A DNA stretch of 64,000 bases, taken from NCBI RefSeq assembly GCF_002893625.1, contig NZ_PKMZ01000007.1, positions 94,855-158,854 of the forward strand, given 5' to 3'. The position numbers and the translations under genes were made by a program. Of this stretch, positions 7,462 through 16,160 are shown one piece after another; position 1 is the stretch's first letter; every line of letters starts with the position of its first letter. Under the pieces are notes generated by a model. It was given only the letters and a program-made list of their open reading frames with translations. It had not been told where the DNA came from and did not search any database. The DNA comes from Mangrovicella endophytica. GTDB taxonomy: Bacteria; Pseudomonadota; Alphaproteobacteria; Rhizobiales; Rhizobiaceae.

Positions 7462-8773
7462 GGTTTCGCCCGACGTCCTTGCCTCCGTCATCGCCGAGAT
7501 CGACCGCGAGCCGGATTTCGTTACCGGCCTGACCGCCGATCTCGTGCGCATCCCAACGGTGAATCCGAAGTTTCAGGCTGATCCGTCGATCAACCGGGAG
7601 GCGGAGCTGCAGGCCCATCTCGCGGGCATCCTGGACGCCGAAGGCTTTGCCACCCTCCGGCCCGAAGCGCTGCCCGGCCGGCCGAACCTCATCGCCAACC
7701 GGCAGGGGTCCGAGGCGCGCAGCCTGATCCTCTGCGGCCATGTCGACGTCGTGCCGGTGGGCGAGCGCAAGCGCTGGACGGTTGATCCCTTTGGCGGAGA
7801 GATCCGGGACGGGCGGCTCTACGGCCGCGGCTCGATCGACATGAAGGGCGGCCTCGCCGCCTGCGTCGCCGCCGCCCGCGCAATCCGCAAGGCCGGCGTC
7901 ACACTGGACGGCCGCCTCTCGATCCATGCCGTGGTGGACGAAGAGGCCGGCGGTTTCGGCGCCATGGCGGCAGTACGCGACGGGCATCTCGCGAAGGCCG
8001 TGCTCGTCGCCGAGCCGACCTGGGGCGATGTCCTGCCGGCCGAGGGCGGGCTCGAATGGGCACGGGTCACGATCCGCGGTCGCGCGGCCCATTCCGCCTG
8101 GCGCTACAACGAGATCTATCCGCAGACGGCGAGCCCGGACCGGCTGGAGCCCGGCACCAATGCGATCGAACTCGCCGCCCGCTTCATCGAGGCGTTGCGC
8201 CATTACGAGTCCGGCCGCACCCGCGCGCGCTCCCATCCGCTGCTGCCGCCCGGCATGAACACGATCAATGTCGGCGTGATGCGGGCGGGTGCCGGCCTCG
8301 GCGAAGACGGGCTGCCGCTGGTGATGACCAATCCCGCGATCATCCCCGACCTCGCCGTGCTCGACCTCGACATGAAGTTCCTGCCCGACGAGACGTCGGC
8401 CGACTACCGGCGCGACTTCGAGGCCTTCGTGCACCATTTTGCCGAAACCGACGCCTGGCTGCGGGCGCATCCGCCAACGGTGGAGTGGGAGCTGGGCGGA
8501 CTGCACTTCCCGCCGCTCGACACCGCGTCGGACCATCCGCTCGTCGCCTCACTGGTCAAGCGCAAGTCGGCTTTCGGCAAGGCGCCTGGCATTCGCGGCT
8601 TCGTCGCCGTCTGCGACGCCGCGCATTATGCCGGGGCGGGCGTCGACGGCGTCATCTTCGGGCCCTCCGGCGACGGCTTCCACGGCGATGACGAATATGT
8701 CGACGTCGCGTCGCTGCGCGAGACGACCAAGGTGATCGCGGCGAGCGTCCTCGACTGGTGCGGCGTCAGGTAG
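7448..8773 (+). CDS. M20-family metallopeptidase (ArgE/DapE-like deacylase)
   Basis: This 441-residue zinc-dependent amidohydrolase carries the first metal histidine in LILCGHVDVVPVG, the bridging Asp in GRGSIDMKGGLAA and the general-base Glu pair in VVDEEAGGFGA. A dimerisation/lid insertion contains RGRAAHSAWRYNE. It should cleave an N-acyl or peptide amide bond in the cytoplasm. I prefer ATG 7448 (GATGAGG upstream) over ATG 7436; both overlap the end of the previous gene. It is the last gene of the RpiR operon, and its stop overlaps the stop of the opposing livM by 8 bp. Confidence 0.88.
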   Translation: MSAPEVSPDVLASVIAEIDREPDFVTGLTADLVRIPTVNPKFQADPSINREAELQAHLAGILDAEGFATLRPEALPGRPNLIANRQGSEARSLILCGHVDVVPVGERKRWTVDPFGGEIRDGRLYGRGSIDMKGGLAACVAAARAIRKAGVTLDGRLSIHAVVDEEAGGFGAMAAVRDGHLAKAVLVAEPTWGDVLPAEGGLEWARVTIRGRAAHSAWRYNEIYPQTASPDRLEPGTNAIELAARFIEALRHYESGRTRARSHPLLPPGMNTINVGVMRAGAGLGEDGLPLVMTNPAIIPDLAVLDLDMKFLPDETSADYRRDFEAFVHHFAETDAWLRAHPPTVEWELGGLHFPPLDTASDHPLVASLVKRKSAFGKAPGIRGFVAVCDAAHYAGAGVDGVIFGPSGDGFHGDDEYVDVASLRETTKVIAASVLDWCGVR

Positions 8774-9788
8774 AGCGGACGAGGCGGCCGGCGTGCCCGG
8801 CCGCCGCCTTGACGAGACCGGCAAGGCCCGCGGGATAGGCGAGCATCACGCCGACGATGAGGACGGCGACGATCATCGGCCGCCAAGCGCCGAAATCCGC
8901 CATCGCTTCCGAGAACAGCGTCAGCAGGAACGAGGCGAGGATCGCGCCGTAGATCGTGCCGGTGCCGCCGAGGAGCACCATCGACAGGATCACCGTCGAC
9001 AGGCTCATTCCGAAGACGTCGATGGAGGCATTGCGCTGATAGGCGGCGTAGAAGGCGCCGGCGGCGCCAGTGAAGAAGGCGCTCGAGGCCATGGTAAAAA
9101 GGCGCAGCCGCGCAACGGAAAGACCCCGGGCGACGGCATAGTCCTCGTTGTCGCGCAGAGCCACGATCGCGGCGCCGAGGCGCGAGCGCACGATGATGCG
9201 CAGCGCCGCCGTCGACAGGGCGAGCAGGCCAAGCGCCAGGTAGAAGTAGGCGAACTTGTTGTCGCGGATCATGCTGTGATCGCCCAGCGTCAGCCCGGGA
9301 ATGCGCACGATCCCTTGTGTGCCGCCGGTCAGCTCCGACTGGCTGAGGATCACCTGCATCACGAGCTGGGCGAAGCCGAAGGTGACGAGGATGATGAAAA
9401 TCCCCTTGAGCCTCAGGATCGGCACCGTCACGAGCACGGCCGCGGCGGTGGCAATGAAGCCCGACAGGACCAACGCCGTCCAGGGCTCGATCCCGACGAG
9501 CTTGGTCAGGAGTGCATAGGCGTAGACGCCGATGCCGAAGAGGGCGAGATGGGCGAAGTTGAAGATGCCACCATAGCCCAGACTGAGATCCCAGTTCGAG
9601 GCGATCACCGCATACAGGAAGGCCATGATCAGGACGTGCCGCCCGTAGGAGCCGCCGACGAGAAGCGGCAGACACGCCAGGAAGGCGAAGCCGGCGGCAA
9701 AGGCGATCGCCTCGACGGTGGCCGGCATCCGGCCGGGCGTTCGCGGCGGCGAACCGACCTGCGCGGCGCGGGTGGCGAGCGCGCTCAT
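8766..9788 (-). CDS. livM: LIV-type ABC transporter permease LivM (right system)
   Basis: This 340-residue polytopic permease has the LivM coupling loop IVALRDNEDYAVARGLSVAR and the N-terminal NWDLSLGYGGIFNFAHLALFGIG segment typical of the family. It is the last gene of a complete minus-strand livK-G-F-H-M operon. It overlaps livH by 4 bp and converges with the M20 gene, overlapping it by 8 bp. It lacks the long C-terminal extension of the left LivM. Confidence 0.93.
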   Translation of the reverse strand: MSALATRAAQVGSPPRTPGRMPATVEAIAFAAGFAFLACLPLLVGGSYGRHVLIMAFLYAVIASNWDLSLGYGGIFNFAHLALFGIGVYAYALLTKLVGIEPWTALVLSGFIATAAAVLVTVPILRLKGIFIILVTFGFAQLVMQVILSQSELTGGTQGIVRIPGLTLGDHSMIRDNKFAYFYLALGLLALSTAALRIIVRSRLGAAIVALRDNEDYAVARGLSVARLRLFTMASSAFFTGAAGAFYAAYQRNASIDVFGMSLSTVILSMVLLGGTGTIYGAILASFLLTLFSEAMADFGAWRPMIVAVLIVGVMLAYPAGLAGLVKAAAGHAGRLVRST

Positions 9789-10660
9789 GCGAGCTTGCCC
9801 ATGCGCGGGGCGAAGAGGCCTTCCGGGCGCACCATCAGCGTCGAAATCAGGACGGCGAAGAGGATCGCCGGCGTCCAGTAGAGACCGAAGGCGTAGTTGG
9901 AGAAGGCCTCGAGGAAGCCGATCAGATAGGCCGCGAAGATCGGTCCGGAAATCGACGAGATACCGCCGAAGACGACGACGATCAGCGCCTTCAGGAGCGG
10001 GTCGCCTCCCATGGCTGGGGACATGAAGCGGTAGCCCCCGATGAAGATGCCGGCCAGTCCGGCAAGGCTTGCCGACAGCGCGAAGGCGAGGCCGTAGAGC
10101 GCGGCGACGTTGAGACCGACGAGTTGCGCCGAATCTTCGTTCTGCGCGACGGCGCGCAGCGCCAGCCCGAGGCGCGTGCGGGTCAGGAACAGCCAGAGCG
10201 CCAGAAGCACGACGGGCGTTGCGAGTATTATCGCGAGCTGATGCAGCGACACGCCGATCGGGCCGATCGTCATGCTGCCCTCGACCAGCGGCGGTAGCTG
10301 CTTGGAGCGCGGCCCGAAGGCCTGGAGCACGCCGTTCTCGACGAGAGAGCCGGCGGCGAGGGTCGTGATCACGACCGCGAGCACGAGGTTGGGGCGCCCG
10401 ATCAGCGGGCGCACGACGCCCGCCTGCAGCAGCCAGCCAGCGCCGCCCATCAGCAGGATCGCGGCGGGCAGCGCAAGGGCGAGCGGCAGGCCGGCCGCCG
10501 TCAGCGTCCAGGCGAGATAGGCCCCCAGCATCATCAAGGCGCCATGCGCGAAGTTGAACACCCCGATCGTCGTCCAGACCAGGGCGAGCCCGACACCCAT
10601 CATGGCATAGAGCGAGCCCTGGAAGAGCCCGCCGAACACGATCTCCGCAAGCGGCTGCAT
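9785..10660 (-). CDS. livH: LIV-type ABC transporter permease LivH (right system)
   Basis: This 291-residue inner-membrane permease has the family N-terminus GLFQGSLYAMMGVGLALVWT and GVFNFAHGALMMLGAY. The ATPase-contacting loop is LALRAVAQNEDSAQLVGLN. It pairs with LivM to form the translocation path. Its stop overlaps the livM start by 4 bp, and it begins 9 bp after the livF stop. Confidence 0.93.
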   Translation of the reverse strand: MQPLAEIVFGGLFQGSLYAMMGVGLALVWTTIGVFNFAHGALMMLGAYLAWTLTAAGLPLALALPAAILLMGGAGWLLQAGVVRPLIGRPNLVLAVVITTLAAGSLVENGVLQAFGPRSKQLPPLVEGSMTIGPIGVSLHQLAIILATPVVLLALWLFLTRTRLGLALRAVAQNEDSAQLVGLNVAALYGLAFALSASLAGLAGIFIGGYRFMSPAMGGDPLLKALIVVVFGGISSISGPIFAAYLIGFLEAFSNYAFGLYWTPAILFAVLISTLMVRPEGLFAPRMGKLA

Positions 10661-10669
10661 GGTCCCTCC

Positions 10670-11383
10670 CTAATGCCCGAAATACATGGCCATGATGGCG
10701 TCGTGGCCGATCGTCTCGCCCGGCCGGATCTCGGCCCCGATGGTGCCGTGGTTGACGAGGAAGAGGTGCTTTGCGAGGCCGAGGAGGAGTTCGACGTCCT
10801 CATCCACGATAACGAGCGGCACACCGGCCGCCGAGACCGCCCTGACGGCTTCCGCCAGCTCTTCCTTCAGCCGCGGCGACAGGCCGAGCGTCGGCTCGTC
10901 GAGAACGAGAAGGCGCGGGGCGCCCATCAGGCCGGTCGCGATCGACACCATCTGCCGCTCGCCGCCGGACAAGGTGCGAACCGGCTGGCGCCAGCGCTCG
11001 GCAAGGCGCGGGAAGATCGCCGCGGCGCGTTCACGGTTCTCGTCCTCGACGGCGCGGGCGCGCCGTGTCCAGGCGCCGAGAGCGAGGCATTCGGCGATCG
11101 ACAGATCGGGGAAGAGACGGTTGCCCTGCGGGACGTGGATCAGCCCGCGCCCGACGATCGCCTGCGGCGAGAGATGCGTCACGTCCTCGCCGAAGAAGCG
11201 GATGCGGCCGGCACTGGGGCGCACGAGGCCGGACATCGCGCGCAGCAGCGTCGTCTTGCCGTGCCCGTTCGGCCCGAACAGGCCGACATTGCCGCTCGTC
11301 CCCGCTGTCATCGACAGGCCGTGCAGCACCGTGACGCGGCCGTAGCCCGCAACGAGGTCCTCGATCTCCAGCGGCGCACTCAT
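10670..11383 (-). CDS. livF: LIV-type ABC transporter ATP-binding protein LivF (right system)
   Basis: This 237-residue ATPase has an intact Walker A (GPNGHGKTT), signature LSGGERQM and Walker B LLVLDEPTLGL. The start is the ATG at 11383 (protein begins MSAPLEIEDL), which overlaps the livG stop by 4 bp. A longer frame running to 11677 is a shadow inside livG. Unlike the left LivF, its Walker A lysine is present, which makes it a useful internal comparison. Confidence 0.93.
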   Translation of the reverse strand: MSAPLEIEDLVAGYGRVTVLHGLSMTAGTSGNVGLFGPNGHGKTTLLRAMSGLVRPSAGRIRFFGEDVTHLSPQAIVGRGLIHVPQGNRLFPDLSIAECLALGAWTRRARAVEDENRERAAAIFPRLAERWRQPVRTLSGGERQMVSIATGLMGAPRLLVLDEPTLGLSPRLKEELAEAVRAVSAAGVPLVIVDEDVELLLGLAKHLFLVNHGTIGAEIRPGETIGHDAIMAMYFGH

Positions 11384-12117
11384 GCGGCGGACCTGCGCGT
11401 GCCGAGATAGACCTCGACCACCGCCGGATCGGCGATCACCTCGCGCGGGCTCCCGCTGGCCAGCACGCGTCCGCCGCTGAGGATCACGAGATGGTCGGAG
11501 AGGTTCATCAGGAAGGTCAGGACGTGCTCGATGAGGACGATGGTGACGCCGCTCGCCGCGATCGACCGGACGAGGCCGATCGAAGCCTCGATCTCCGGCC
11601 GCGTCAGCCCGGAGGCCGGCTCGTCGAGAAGAAGAAGCTTCGGGCGCATGGCGCAGGCCGTCGCGAGCATCAGGCACTTGCGCTCGAAGACTGAAAGCTC
11701 GCCGGCGAGGCGGCCGAAGCCGGCCGGCGCGAAACCTGCCAACTGCAGCGCCTCGGCGGCCGCCTCGCGCGCCATCGCCGAGGCTCTGATCCGGCCGCCG
11801 AAGGTGGCGCCGACAAGGGCGTTCTCGAAGACCGTCAGCCCGTCGAAGCTTGTTTCGCGCTGAAATGTGCGGGCGATGCCGGCCCCGGCGATCTCGTGGG
11901 CCGACAGGCGCTCGATCGGCACACCGTCGATACGGACCCGGCCGCGGTCGGGGCCGAAGGGAATGCCTGTGACGAGGTTGAACAGCGTACTCTTGCCGCT
12001 GCCGTTCGGCCCGGCGATGCCCTGGATGCGTCCCTTCTCGACGGAAAGAGTGACGCCGTCGACGGCCTTCAGCGAGCCGAAGGACTTACCGACGTCCTCG
12101 ATCTCCAGCAGCGCCAC
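11380..12117 (-). CDS. livG: LIV-type ABC transporter ATP-binding protein LivG (right system)
   Basis: This 245-residue ATPase has Walker A GPNGSGKST and Walker B LLLLDEPASGL. The signature segment is divergent (LSVFERKCLMLATA), with no canonical LSGGQ but in the place where LivG proteins vary. It is 4 bp from the receptor gene and overlaps livF by 4 bp. Membership in a high-affinity amino acid/amide importer is clear; the substrate is not. Confidence 0.92.
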   Translation of the reverse strand: MALLEIEDVGKSFGSLKAVDGVTLSVEKGRIQGIAGPNGSGKSTLFNLVTGIPFGPDRGRVRIDGVPIERLSAHEIAGAGIARTFQRETSFDGLTVFENALVGATFGGRIRASAMAREAAAEALQLAGFAPAGFGRLAGELSVFERKCLMLATACAMRPKLLLLDEPASGLTRPEIEASIGLVRSIAASGVTIVLIEHVLTFLMNLSDHLVILSGGRVLASGSPREVIADPAVVEVYLGTRRSAA

Positions 12118-12121
12118 GCGC

Positions 12122-13351
12122 TCACTTCGTCCAGGGCTGGGGCTGGAATTCGTCGGTGGCGTAGGCCGCCGGCGCGATCAGCCGGCGCTCGCCGTCGAAG
12201 ATCTGGAAGAAGGTCAGCGGGATGTAGTCGTCACCCTGCATGGCGAGATGTGTGGCCGGATCGAACTTGAGGCGGCCGGCCACCGTCTGCTTGTCGGTCT
12301 CAGCGATCGCCTTCATCACGGCCGCGTGGTCGGACGGATCGCCGGCCTTCTTCAGGGCATCGAAGTAGACGTTGACGATCTCGTAAAGCGCGACGCCATA
12401 GGTGCCGCTCTCGACGCCGTAGGCCGCCTTGAACTTCTCCCCGACCTCGGCGGCGCGCGGGTTCTTCGGCGAAATCAAGGGGCCGCCGAGGAGATTGTAG
12501 AGCACCCCGTCCGACTTCTTGCCGGTGAGTTGCACGAATTCCGGCACACTCGGGGCGTATTGCAGGAAGACGAGGCTCTTCGTCGGCTGCTCCAGGAACT
12601 GGTTCAGGAACGAGGCCGAGTTGCCAGGCAGGTAGTCGGTGTTGATCACCAGATCCGGCACGTCGGCGCGGATCTTGGCAAGGATCGCCCGCCAGTCCGT
12701 CACCTCGCCGAACGGCACCAGCTCGTCCACCGTGAGCGTCCAGCCCTTCTCGGCGAAGGTCTTCTTCATGCCCTCCGAGATCGTTTTGGAATAGGCGTTG
12801 TCGGAGGAGACGATCGCGACCTTCTTGCTCGGGAGCTGGATCTTGCCGTCTGCCGCGAGCTTTTCGACGAAGCTCGCGACATCGGTGTTGTAGGCGTCGA
12901 AGGAGGGGGTCCAGGACCAGCAGCAGGCGTAGTCTTCCGGCTTCGGCGCGATGATGTCGCGCGTCTGCTGCGAGGTCGCGGCGAGGATGTAGGGCATCTC
13001 CGCCTCGGCCATGTTGTCGATCTCGAAGTTGTTGAGGCTCGCGTAGCCCGTCAGCATGAAGTGCATGTCCGGGTCGCCGAGAAGGCGCTCGACGGCGCTG
13101 GTGACGTTGCCTGCCGACTGGTCCTTCACGTCCCCGACGACGAGCTCGAAGGTGTGGCCGTCGAGGCCGCCGGCCTTGTTCATCTCGTCCACCGCCAGCT
13201 GGGCGCCGCGCTGGAACTCCTGACCATCGGCGCTGGCTGGACCCGTCAGCGGCGCGAGAAGGCCGATCTTGACGACATCGGCCGCCGCAGGCGCGGCGAG
13301 GGCGGCGACAAGCGCCGAGGTGGCGAGGAGGCGGGTGGCGAGGCGAGTCAT
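12122..13351 (-). CDS. Periplasmic substrate-binding protein of LIV-type ABC transporter
   Basis: This 409-residue Peripla_BP_6-type receptor starts at ATG 13351 behind GGAGAAGAG. A cleavable signal peptide follows (MTRLATRLLATSALVAALAA, cleaved after APAAA). The mature start, VVKIGLLAPLTGPASADGQ, and the QEFQRGAQLAVDEMNKAGG segment are family hallmarks. It is the first gene of the right LIV operon and fixes its specificity. Because the operon ends next to the RpiR/ligase cluster, its ligand may be the substrate of that pathway, which is an inference. Confidence 0.92.
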   Translation of the reverse strand: MTRLATRLLATSALVAALAAPAAADVVKIGLLAPLTGPASADGQEFQRGAQLAVDEMNKAGGLDGHTFELVVGDVKDQSAGNVTSAVERLLGDPDMHFMLTGYASLNNFEIDNMAEAEMPYILAATSQQTRDIIAPKPEDYACCWSWTPSFDAYNTDVASFVEKLAADGKIQLPSKKVAIVSSDNAYSKTISEGMKKTFAEKGWTLTVDELVPFGEVTDWRAILAKIRADVPDLVINTDYLPGNSASFLNQFLEQPTKSLVFLQYAPSVPEFVQLTGKKSDGVLYNLLGGPLISPKNPRAAEVGEKFKAAYGVESGTYGVALYEIVNVYFDALKKAGDPSDHAAVMKAIAETDKQTVAGRLKFDPATHLAMQGDDYIPLTFFQIFDGERRLIAPAAYATDEFQPQPWTK

Positions 13352-13916
13352 GACGGTCTCTTCTCCACGGCAGACACGGGTGCCGCGCTTCGTCGGCATT
13401 TCGACAAGCTAACCTGATCTTGTACGATCTGAAAAGATTATTTCACGACATGAGCGCGATTTCGCTGGTGGTGCGTACGACAGAAGTGGTGGATGGGAAC
13501 GAGCCGACCGAAACGCTGGAAACGAGCTGCGATAGCCCTGCGCGACGCGGGCGGCGGCGGACTCGTGGTTTCGATCTACACGGCAACTCCTCCTCCAGCG
13601 CGATCTTCCACAACCAGATGGACGGTCGGCTGGGTCGGCGCCGAGGCGGCTGAACGCGTTCATCGCCGCGCCGCGTTCGTCAGATCGACGAGGTCCTTAA
13701 GCGCGAAGGCGGCCGATCAGGCTGTGCAGGTCGATTGGCGATCGAGATGAGTCGAGAGCCGCAGGCTCGAGCGGGTGGGCACCCGTCGGCCTGCCTCTGC
13801 GCCGAGACCGCTCTGAAGCGGACGTGCTTTTCACCTTCGAGGAAGCTCTCGCCGTCCGAGTAGCACGGCAAGATTTGACCGCGCCAACGCCGCGGGTTCT
13901 GGCCTGCGGACAGCCA
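13352..13916. other. 565-bp intergenic region, no recognisable gene
   Basis: This lies between the LIV receptor gene, which is transcribed leftward from 13351, and the end of the MFS gene. It should hold the promoter of the right LIV operon near 13360-13450. Short open frames exist on both strands (for example 13493-13750 plus and 13697-13993 minus), but none resembles a known family and their codon use looks like shadow sequence. It may contain decayed coding sequence; I cannot identify it. Confidence 0.5.
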
Positions 13917-15122
13917 TCATGATCGTGTTGGCGAGACAATCTTCTGCCGGCCGCGGAGCGCGACAAGTTGGAGGACGGTCGCGAGAACCCCAAGCGCGGC
14001 GCCGAGGCCGATCACCGCTGGCCAGTCGCCCGCCTGCCACGCCGTGGTCCCGGCGGCGGACCCGAAGGCGCCGCCGAGGAACATTGAGCCCATCAGGACG
14101 GTGTTCAGCCGGGCGCGTGCTTCGGGCCGAAGGGCGAAAACGGCATGCTGGTTCGCGACCAGGGCAGACTGCACGGCAAAGTCGAGCACCACGACACCGA
14201 TCAACAGACCGGGGAGCGACGTCCACGCCCCGAACACCGCCCAGGCGGCAAGCGTCAGGATGGCGCCCGCCAACACCACCGGTGCCGATCCGCGCCGATC
14301 GGCAAAGCGGCCGGCAAGAGGCGCGGCGAAGATGCCGACCGCTCCTACAATGCCGAACAGTCCGGCGACATCGGCGCCGTAGCCATAGGCTGCACGGACC
14401 CGGAACGCGAGAACGGTCCAGAACACGCTGAAGGCCGCAAAGATCAGAGCCTGTGTCGCCGCTGCCAGTCGGAGCGCCGGGAACTCTCGCCAGAGCTTTC
14501 CCATCGAGCTGAGGAGCGGCCCGTAGCGCAGCGTCGTGTCCGGCCGGCTGTGCGGCAGCACCGACAGCATCAGCCCGCCGCCGCCGAGCGCCATCGGAAC
14601 GCCGAGCCAGAACATCGCGCGCCAGCCGGCGTGCGTGGCTACGAGCCCGGCCAGCGTCCGGCTGAGCAGGATGCCGGTCAGAATGCCCGACAGGATGGTC
14701 CCGATCGTCGCGCCGCGTCGCTCAGGAGGCGCGAGATGGGCTGCCAGCGGAACGATCTGCTGCGCTACGGTCGCGGCGAGACCCATGACCAGCGAGGCGA
14801 GAACGAGCAGCACCGCCGTCGGCGCGATTGCCGCGAGCGTGAGCGCGATGGCGAGGGCGCCGAACTGGATTGCGATCAGTCGCCGGCGCTCCACGAGGTC
14901 TCCCAGCGGCACCAGGAGGAACAGCCCGGCCGCGTAGCCGAACTGCGTCGCGGTTGGGATCAGGCCCGTCAGCTCGCCCGGCATGTCGCGCTCGATCAGG
15001 TCGAGCATTGGCTGGTTGTAGTAGATGTTGGCGACAGCGATGCCTGCTGCCGCCGCCATCGCAAATGTGCGGCCGGGGCGGGCGGACATCGCCGCTTCGC
15101 CGGTCATGAACTGAAACGACAT
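13917..15122 (-). CDS. MFS transporter, drug-efflux type
   Basis: This 401-residue polytopic protein has about 12 predicted transmembrane segments and belongs to the YnfM/arabinose-efflux-like branch of the major facilitator superfamily. Recognisable parts are [20 protein letters not shown] near the N-terminus, the loop 2-3 motif [11 protein letters not shown] and [16 protein letters not shown] between the two halves. It probably exports a small toxic organic compound. It is divergent from the LysR gene at 15246 across a 123-bp region, the usual arrangement for a LysR-controlled exporter. Confidence 0.88.
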   Translation of the reverse strand: MSFQFMTGEAAMSARPGRTFAMAAAAGIAVANIYYNQPMLDLIERDMPGELTGLIPTATQFGYAAGLFLLVPLGDLVERRRLIAIQFGALAIALTLAAIAPTAVLLVLASLVMGLAATVAQQIVPLAAHLAPPERRGATIGTILSGILTGILLSRTLAGLVATHAGWRAMFWLGVPMALGGGGLMLSVLPHSRPDTTLRYGPLLSSMGKLWREFPALRLAAATQALIFAAFSVFWTVLAFRVRAAYGYGADVAGLFGIVGAVGIFAAPLAGRFADRRGSAPVVLAGAILTLAAWAVFGAWTSLPGLLIGVVVLDFAVQSALVANQHAVFALRPEARARLNTVLMGSMFLGGAFGSAAGTTAWQAGDWPAVIGLGAALGVLATVLQLVALRGRQKIVSPTRS

Positions 15123-15216
15123 GGCTTTTCTCCGACGGTCGACGCGATGCTCTTCAAGGGCGCCGTCCCGTCAGCTAGCTATTTCAACCTCGCCGATCGT
15201 TGTAGTAGCCTCAAAT

Positions 15217-15232
15217 GATATGCGATTGTATC
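15217..15232. promoter_or_regulatory. Short inverted repeat, possible LysR operator
   Basis: GATA-N8-TATC lies in the divergent region between the MFS and LysR genes, 14 bp before the LysR start. LysR regulators commonly bind AT-rich interrupted dyads in such positions. The arms are only 4 bp, so the call is weak. Confidence 0.25.
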
Positions 15233-15245
15233 TTGTGGTGATGGA

Positions 15246-16136
15246 TTGGACTTTCTCGCGCTCTCGGTCCTGACGGAGGCTGCCGGCGCGGGAAGCCTGG
15301 CCGCGGCAGCACGCAGGCTTCGTATCGCGCCCATGGCCGCTACGCGCAGTCTGGCCGCGCTCGAGCGGGAGCTCGGCGTCAGGCTCCTCCACCGGACGAC
15401 GCGATCCCTGACGCTGACGGATGAAGGGCGGACCTTCCTGGCGCATGCGCAGACCCTCCTCGAGGAGCGCGACGCGGCTTTCGCCAGCGTGAGGCCGGCG
15501 CAAGCCGGCGCGTCCGGCCTTCTTCGTCTTACCGCGTCATCAGCCTTCGGCCGCAAGGTCGTCGCGCCCGCGACCGTCGCCTTCATGAAGGAGTATCCCG
15601 CGGTCGAGGTCGATCTCCTCCTGACCGACACCGTCCTCGATCCCGTGGCAGCGGGACTGGATCTTGCGATCAGGATCGCGACGCTGGGCGATACCAGCCT
15701 CGTCGCGCGCCGGCTTGCCGCAAGTCCGCGCAGCCTTTTCGCGTCCCCCGTCTACCTCGCCGCGTCAGGAACGCCGGCGACGCTGGCGGAACTCTGCGGA
15801 CACCAATGCCTCGCGATCTCCGGTGTGACGCACTGGGCGTTCGAAGCGTGCGGCAAGACCGTCGCAACGAAGATCGGCGGGCGGTTCTCGGCGAATTCGA
15901 TCGAGGGAATCCACCAGGCCTGCGTCGGAGGTCTCGGCATTGCGTTACTGTCGCGGTGGGAAGCCGCAGACGATGTTGCGACGGGCGCGTTGCGGGAAGT
16001 CCGCCTCGCCGATGCCGAGCCGGAGGCGCTCGCCATCTGGGCACTGTATCCGACCCGACGCATGGTTCCGGCGAAGGTGAGGCTATTCATTCAATCCCTC
16101 GTCGGCCACTTCCCGACTTCGTTGCGCCTGCCATGA
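15246..16136 (+). CDS. LysR-family transcriptional regulator
   Basis: This 296-residue LTTR has an N-terminal winged HTH (SLAAAARRLRIAPMAATRSL, residues about 17-36) and the LHRTTRSLTLTDEGRTFL wing. The C-terminal effector domain begins about residue 88. No ATG or GTG is available in frame after the stop at 15216, so the start is the TTG at 15246. It is divergent from the MFS gene and is its likely regulator. The wing sequence places it in the DsdC/AaeR-like large LTTR group that often controls efflux or oxidoreductase genes. Confidence 0.88.
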   Translation: MDFLALSVLTEAAGAGSLAAAARRLRIAPMAATRSLAALERELGVRLLHRTTRSLTLTDEGRTFLAHAQTLLEERDAAFASVRPAQAGASGLLRLTASSAFGRKVVAPATVAFMKEYPAVEVDLLLTDTVLDPVAAGLDLAIRIATLGDTSLVARRLAASPRSLFASPVYLAASGTPATLAELCGHQCLAISGVTHWAFEACGKTVATKIGGRFSANSIEGIHQACVGGLGIALLSRWEAADDVATGALREVRLADAEPEALAIWALYPTRRMVPAKVRLFIQSLVGHFPTSLRLP

Positions 16137-16160
16137 TGCCTTGCCAGCAGGGTTGGGAGA

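Noticed and set aside
11380..12117. Right LivG as a broken ATPase because its signature reads LSVFERK
   Set aside because: LivG proteins often have divergent signatures; Walker A and B and the downstream histidine region are intact.
13493..13750. 85-codon frame in the gap right of the LIV receptor gene
   Set aside because: No family motif, no ribosome-binding site and low-complexity shadow-like composition.
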